Part shown: in pieces, positions 7,003 to 7,776 of the stretch
Layout: each line of letters begins with the position of its first letter
Position numbering within the stretch: the stretch's first letter is position 1
Source: Flavobacterium sp.
GTDB lineage: Bacteria; Bacteroidota; Bacteroidia; Flavobacteriales; Flavobacteriaceae
NCBI GenBank assembly: GCA_005792865.1
Contig: SXQR01000004.1
Coordinates: 1 to 7,776, forward strand
Direction of reading: 5' to 3'
DNA: 7,776 nucleotides
Notes under the pieces: model-generated
What the model was told of the DNA's origin: nothing
The model's input: only the letters and a program-made list of their open reading frames with translations
Databases searched by the model: none
Program-made: the position numbers and the translations under genes

Positions 7003-7035
7003 AACAGGCGGGTAACCTTTGCGGAAAGACCGCTG

Positions 7036-7042
7036 CAAATTA
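7036..7042 (-). promoter_or_regulatory. Possible imperfect -7 box upstream of recF
   Basis: The minus strand reads TAATTTG then CAG. This resembles TAnnTTTG with one base missing, 34 nt upstream of the recF ATG. A TTTG lies upstream at 7057-7060, but it is too close for the usual -33/-7 spacing. A leftward promoter must exist somewhere in 7003-7115, and this is the best candidate seen. Confidence 0.3.
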
Positions 7043-7065
7043 TTGAAAATTTCCCGCAAATGCCT

Positions 7066-7094
7066 TTTGCATTATAATAAAAATTTTATTTTTG
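7066..7094 (+). promoter_or_regulatory. Bacteroidetes-type promoter for the TPR gene
   Basis: TTTG at 7066-7069 (-33) is separated by 17 nt from TATTTTTG at 7087-7094, a full match to the -7 consensus TAnnTTTG. Transcription would start near 7100, giving a short A/T-rich leader before ATG 7116. There is no Shine-Dalgarno sequence, as is usual in this phylum. A 5-bp inverted repeat, AATGC-CTTTT-GCATT (7059-7073), covers the -33 box and might be an operator or chance. Confidence 0.72.
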
Positions 7095-7115
7095 CGGCTC
7101 ATTAATTTAAGATAA

Positions 7116-7776
7116 ATGGCAACGTACAACAAGAGAGGTTACAAGGCGCCCAAGGAGAAGGTTGAAAAGGCGGAGGTCGTGGAAGATGTCCAGATCGAGG
7201 AGAAGGATTCAACCACCGCAGGCGTTTTCTCAAAACTCGACCAAGGTGCGTCGCGCACCGAGGAATGGGTGGCCCGCAACCAGAAATACATTATCGGTTT
7301 CCTGGCGGTGGCTGCACTCGTGACGGTTGCCTATCTTTTGTACCAGAAATTTGTCGCCGAGCCGCGTGAGACCGAGGCGGCCGAGGAAATGTTCATCGCA
7401 CAGCAGAACTTCCAGAAGGCTGTTGACGGCGCTTCGCCCGATTCGCTTTTCAATCTGGCGCTCAACGGTTCCGAAGGCAAATTTGGCTTTTTGAAGATCG
7501 CCGATGAATATTCGGGGACCGATGCCGCGAACCTTGCGCATTACTACGCCGGGATTTCGTTTCTCAACACCGGAAAGTACGCAGAGGCCATCGAGCACCT
7601 GGAGAAGTTCAAATCGGAAGATGAGATCCTGAGCACGTTGGCACAGGGCGCAATCGGTGACGCGTTCGCTCAAAAGAACCAGCCCGCCGAGGCACTTGAA
7701 TATTACCTCAAAGCGGCCGGCATGAACGAGAACGAGTTCACCACGCCGCGCTTCCTCTTGAAGGCAGGCCAGGCCG
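7116..7776 (+). CDS. Membrane-anchored tetratricopeptide repeat protein (3' end outside window)
   Basis: The frame from ATG 7116 stays open to the window edge, giving 220 residues with no stop. A Lys/Glu-rich cytoplasmic N-terminus (MATYNKRGYKAPKEKVEK) is followed by SRTEEWVARNQKYI and one membrane helix at about 58-76. The rest is helical, with at least two TPR-like units: ANLAHYYAGISFLNTGKYAEAIEHL (about 138-162) and AQGAIGDAFAQKNQPAEALEYYLKAA (about 176-201). The layout, an N-terminal anchor followed by TPRs facing the periplasm, resembles YfgM-type envelope proteins that bind other proteins, but the fine function is unknown. From memory, Flavobacteriia carry this gene divergent from recF and often before ribH; the downstream gene is outside this window. 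A strong promoter at 7066-7094 drives it. Confidence 0.88.
   Translation, partial: MATYNKRGYKAPKEKVEKAEVVEDVQIEEKDSTTAGVFSKLDQGASRTEEWVARNQKYIIGFLAVAALVTVAYLLYQKFVAEPRETEAAEEMFIAQQNFQKAVDGASPDSLFNLALNGSEGKFGFLKIADEYSGTDAANLAHYYAGISFLNTGKYAEAIEHLEKFKSEDEILSTLAQGAIGDAFAQKNQPAEALEYYLKAAGMNENEFTTPRFLLKAGQA

Noticed and set aside
7021..7033. GCGG-AAAGA-CCGC hairpin in the recF leader as a riboswitch or attenuator
   Set aside because: The stem is four base pairs with no further structure or terminator, so it is likely chance.
6199..7077. 292-codon open frame on the plus strand opposite recF
   Set aside because: It is fully antisense to a clear recF with all ATPase motifs. Its translation shows no recognisable domain and is typical of the shadow frames created by GC-rich third positions.
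7230..7673. 147-codon open frame on the minus strand near the right end
   Set aside because: It lies opposite the TPR protein, whose membrane helix, repeats and promoter support the plus-strand reading. The minus-strand translation shows no family.

Overview
The window reads as chromosomal DNA of a Bacteroidota bacterium, most likely of the Flavobacteriia. Four things point there: the protein families are the flavobacterial versions (a TonB with the 'DIVFEGRN..YGAY' cytoplasmic motif, a RecF with a 'DDIFDKLD' Walker B, a small membrane TPR protein divergent from recF); there are two good matches to the Bacteroidetes -7 promoter element TAnnTTTG; starts lack Shine-Dalgarno sequences; and genes are tightly packed. 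By eye the base composition is G+C-rich for a flavobacterium and codons often end in G or C. The genus cannot be fixed from the sequence alone.

Layout from left to right. (a) 21-229, plus strand: a short PhnA/YjdM-domain gene whose reading frame is broken by one missing base near position 146. It converges on the next gene with directly abutting stop codons (229/230). (b) 230-2758, minus strand: a three-gene group read right to left. An integral-membrane family 2 glycosyltransferase comes first, with its own promoter at 2783-2790. An ECF-type sigma factor follows, starting with TTG inside the end of the glycosyltransferase. After an 85-nt gap containing a conspicuous inverted repeat comes a TonB-family energy transducer. 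(c) 2934-7002, minus strand: a compact five-gene group read right to left: recF, a lipoprotein fusing a rhodanese and a thioredoxin domain, a DUF2461 protein, murB, and a PaiB-family FMN-binding protein. The junctions are +9 nt, a 4-nt ATGA overlap, a 1-nt TAATG overlap, and 0 nt, so one transcript with translational coupling is likely. (d) 7003-7115: the control region between divergent recF and the next gene, with a near-ideal promoter for the rightward gene. (e) 7116 to the window end, plus strand: a membrane-anchored TPR protein, cut off by the window edge.

Most genes are housekeeping: DNA gap repair (RecF), peptidoglycan precursor synthesis (MurB), thiol/sulfur chemistry in the envelope (rhodanese-thioredoxin), TonB energy transduction and envelope glycosylation. 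No mobile element, CRISPR array, tRNA or rRNA was seen, and no stretch over 300 bases lacks a gene. The largest gaps are 2759-2933 (a promoter but no clear terminator) and 7003-7115. I see no clearly new system. The points most worth checking are the broken phnA-type gene, the inverted repeat between the sigma factor and TonB genes, the unusual grouping of the recF operon, and the sigma factor without an adjacent anti-sigma factor.
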